From the NCBI GenBank assembly GCA_963829355.1, contig CAWHHZ010000006.1, forward strand, positions 124,001 through 188,000: a stretch of 64,000 bases of DNA, read 5' to 3'. Made by a program: the position numbers and the translations under genes. This document shows, piece by piece, positions 62,166 to 64,000 of this stretch (positions within the stretch are counted from its first letter, which is position 1; the number at the start of each line of letters is the position of its first letter). The DNA comes from CAWHHZ01 sp963829355 (GTDB taxonomy: Bacteria; Acidobacteriota; Thermoanaerobaculia; Gp7-AA8; JAHWKK01). The notes below the pieces were generated by a model. It worked only from the letters and a program-made list of their open reading frames with translations, did no database searches and was not told the DNA's origin.

Positions 62166-62660
62166 TCAGAGATCCTTCACCTCGGTGCTGCCATCACCCG
62201 TGTTGAAATGAATTTTGCGCCCACGGCACCCACCAGTGAGCTCTTTTTCCAGCGGAATCCCGTGCTGATGCAGGAACGACAACGCAGTTTCAATGTTCCG
62301 AGGCCCCAACTGGAAATGATCACGCTGAGCCATGACGGCCCCACCGAAGACACACGCCCGAAGACGCGCCTTTTCCGCACCGAGTCTCAGGATCGAGTCG
62401 AGGAGCATCGGAAGGGCGTGGTTCGCATACTTCGGACTCGCATCCATCCCGGTCGGCAACATGAAGTGGTTCATACCGCCGACGCCCTGTCGCGCATCCC
62501 ACAGACCCACCGAGACACATGACCCGAGAATCGTTGTGATCCTCACGGCATTGGCGTCCACATGCAGCCTTCCAGGGTAGAGATAGAGAGTCCCCATCCT
62601 CGGAAGAGCGCCAGGACGAGGGATGACCGGTGAGCGTCGATCGGACGTCGTCATGGTCAT
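62166..62660 (-). CDS. cheD: chemoreceptor glutamine deamidase CheD
   Basis: 164 residues. Converts receptor glutamines to glutamates. Catalytic Cys in TTILGSCVSVGLWD and His in GGMNHFMLP, as in the family, and CVFGGAVMAQ near the C-terminal half. The start overlaps the previous stop. Presence of cheD with cheR and cheB implies full receptor adaptation. Confidence 0.95.
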   Translation of the reverse strand: MTMTTSDRRSPVIPRPGALPRMGTLYLYPGRLHVDANAVRITTILGSCVSVGLWDARQGVGGMNHFMLPTGMDASPKYANHALPMLLDSILRLGAEKARLRACVFGGAVMAQRDHFQLGPRNIETALSFLHQHGIPLEKELTGGCRGRKIHFNTGDGSTEVKDL

Positions 62661-63427
62661 CTCGCCACTCCGGATTTCGAGCGCTCATAGAGTGTCGCGC
62701 AGTGAAGGGCAATTCCGGCCTGGCTGGCGAGCAGATCGAGCAGCTCCCTGTCGAGCGCCTCGATCACCTGATCCTTCTGGGGAAGCAGATTGAAGACTGC
62801 GATCACCGCGGTCACCTGCCCCTCCACCTTCAGAGGTATGCACGCCGTCACTTCACTCGACGTTCCGGGGGCGGAAAAGTGCGGCCTTCCGGTCGCCGCA
62901 ACATTGCCGATCACACCCTGACCAACGGCGACGGTCTCGTATCCGGACGGCTTCTCCTGAAACCATCCGATCAGGTCGAGTGAGTCGCCACTGATCTCGA
63001 AGATCCCGAAGTCCTCGGATCCGATCAGATTGATGATGATCTCCTTCATCACTTCCAGGATCGTCTGCCGGTCGAGGCTCGCACGGAGCTGATACGCGGC
63101 GACGTACAGATTGGCGAGATTTGCGTTCTGGGACTCGAGCGCGATGAACTGGCCGGAGACCCTCTCGTTCAGTTGCTCGGTCTCACCGAGACGCCGCACC
63201 AGCGACGTGTGTTCCTCGAGATGCGACGAGAGCTCCTCGCGAACGTTCACGAGCTGCTCGAGGAGTCGCAGCTTCTCCTGCTGAAGCCGGTTGCGCTCAC
63301 TCTGCAGTCCGACGACCTGTCGTCGCAGATTCTCGTTGTCGCCCTTGAGCTGCGCGAGCCAGCGATTCGTATCATTCCTGACCTTCTGGACATATGAGCC
63401 GTACTCGCCATTCTTCATCGTGGTCAT
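62657..63427 (-). CDS. coiled-coil GAF-domain protein of the chemosensory operon
   Basis: 256 residues. Residues about 25-110 form a long coiled coil (GDNENLRRQVVGLQSERNRL, QEKLRLLEQLVNVREELSSH). A GAF domain follows (LDRQTILEVMKEIIINLIGS, GWFQEKPSGYETVAVGQGVI, IPLKVEGQVTAVIAVFNLLP). No enzymatic domain. Its place between a receiver and cheD suggests it regulates the pathway or its localisation; GAF ligand unknown. Start ATG 63427 or 63418. Confidence 0.85.
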   Translation of the reverse strand: MTTMKNGEYGSYVQKVRNDTNRWLAQLKGDNENLRRQVVGLQSERNRLQQEKLRLLEQLVNVREELSSHLEEHTSLVRRLGETEQLNERVSGQFIALESQNANLANLYVAAYQLRASLDRQTILEVMKEIIINLIGSEDFGIFEISGDSLDLIGWFQEKPSGYETVAVGQGVIGNVAATGRPHFSAPGTSSEVTACIPLKVEGQVTAVIAVFNLLPQKDQVIEALDRELLDLLASQAGIALHCATLYERSKSGVAR

Positions 63428-63430
63428 CGC

Positions 63431-63802
63431 TCAGGCCTCGATCAGATCGCGTACTTTGGTGAGCAGTTCGACGCCATTGATCGGCTTCGTGACGTAGTCG
63501 TTGCAGCCTGAGGAGAAGCCGATTTCGACGTTCTCCTCCTCCCCGCGCGTCGTGACCATGATGATCGGCGTGTTCCGCAGCGCCTCGTTCATCCGAATCC
63601 GGCGGCATGCCTCGAAGCCGTCCATCTCCGGCATGATCACGTCGAGCAGGATCAGGTCCGGCCGCTCCCTCTCCGCAACCGCCACCGCTTCCAGTCCGTT
63701 GCGTGCCGTAACGACATCGAACGCCTCGTTCCGGAGCACCATCTGCTCCATCATGAGGGTCGTCGCCGAGTCATCGGCCAGTAGAATCTTCTTATTGTTC
63801 AC
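63431..63802 (-). CDS. CheY/PilH-like single-domain response regulator
   Basis: 123 residues. Receiver with LLADDSATT, phospho-Asp in LILLDVIMPEMDG, Thr in MVTTRGEE and Lys in YVTKPINGVEL. The GTG at 63802 with GGAGA nine bases upstream is the best start; the longer open frame runs through the promoter. First gene of the operon, so the likely main CheA target, though it resembles PilH/social-motility receivers as much as CheY. Confidence 0.9.
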   Translation of the reverse strand: MNNKKILLADDSATTLMMEQMVLRNEAFDVVTARNGLEAVAVAERERPDLILLDVIMPEMDGFEACRRIRMNEALRNTPIIMVTTRGEEENVEIGFSSGCNDYVTKPINGVELLTKVRDLIEA

Positions 63803-63858
63803 TGTGCATCTCCTCTCAGTTCCGGTCTCGTTTCTCGTCAGTCGAGACAGACCATTAC

Positions 63859-63873
63859 CCAAAGGAAGTGCCA
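63859..63873 (-). promoter_or_regulatory. possible sigma-54-like promoter of the chemosensory operon
   Basis: Minus strand TGGCAC-TTCCT-TTGG. The -24 half is perfect, but the -12 half has GG where GC is expected, a serious deviation. It resembles the export-operon promoter (GGGCAC-TTCCG-TTGC). Confidence 0.35.
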
Positions 63874-63893
63874 CGTGCTTAAAAGAAGGTAAA

Positions 63894-64000
63894 CTATTGT
63901 GGAGTAGATACTTGTACGAACTTATCGGCCAACAGAGGGAGCACGCGCTCGCGGTTTTCCGAGATGATTCCCGAGAACTCGGGAGTGGTATGTGCGAATG
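63894..64000 (-). CDS. C-terminal end of an upstream gene (cut by the window edge)
   Basis: About 34 codons ending FVQVSTPQ and TAG; the residues before (HTTPEFSGIISENRERVLPL) look like a real protein. The fragment is too short to identify. Confidence 0.4.
   Translation of the reverse strand, partial: FAHTTPEFSGIISENRERVLPLLADKFVQVSTPQ

Overview
The window reads as chromosome of a Gram-negative, high-GC bacterium, most likely an Acidobacteriota. Two large MacB-like permeases of the ADOP type (a family characteristic of that phylum) are present. LptD, a lipobox protein with LspA, a porin and a TonB-receptor fragment indicate an outer membrane, and the 16S gene at 641-2186 could settle the placement.

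Layout. (1) 1-2415: the 5' part of an rRNA operon on the minus strand (promoter, leader boxA, 16S, tRNA-Ile, tRNA-Ala, pre-23S boxA); 23S lies beyond the left edge. (2) 2.6-18.7 kb: cell-envelope and metabolic genes: a YfhO-like membrane protein, ispG-lspA, a polytopic membrane protein, a ketone-body CoA-transferase operon with a small membrane protein between its subunits, an ArnT-like glycosyltransferase, a sensor kinase whose response regulator has lost its N-terminus, thiolase, lysine 6-aminotransferase and a fatty-acid desaturase. (3) 18.7-37.6 kb: a REC-HD-GYP-REC-HD-GYP protein, ribF-lptD, a nucleotidyltransferase, a UvrD-like helicase, an RsbU-type phosphatase, a receiver protein, aat, a dipeptidase, a STAS protein, a lipoprotein, a BaiN-type flavoprotein and ADOP permease 1. 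(4) 37.6-39.3 kb: a patch of broken genes (two truncated toxin-antitoxin modules) and repeats. (5) 39.3-48 kb: an export system (HlyD adaptor, ABC ATPase, ADOP permease 2) followed by a regulatory operon (ABC ATPase, NtrC-like regulator, NtrY-like kinase). (6) 48.1-55.9 kb: porin, PstS-like binding protein and EAL phosphodiesterase in one operon, beside an NtrC-type activator and a 1129-residue multi-PAS kinase. (7) 56-63.8 kb: a complete chemosensory operon (receiver, GAF protein, cheD, cheA, MCP, cheW, cheR, cheB).

How the parts fit. I found well-formed sigma-54 (-24/-12) promoters directly upstream of three operons: HlyD-ABC-ADOP, ABC-NtrC-NtrY and porin-PstS-EAL. Two NtrC-type activators are encoded next to them. 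This suggests a local sigma-54 regulon joining envelope export, solute sensing and c-di-GMP breakdown; it is the most interesting system in the window.

The non-coding space is rich in repeats: a nested MITE-like element with a 5-bp target duplication, dispersed palindromes, REP-like hairpins, and short tandem repeats often arranged as inverted arms just after stop codons. Single-base frameshifts split scoB, the glycosyltransferase, the aminotransferase, the helicase (twice) and ADOP permease 2. Indel errors in the assembly are the simplest explanation, so those genes may be intact in the organism.
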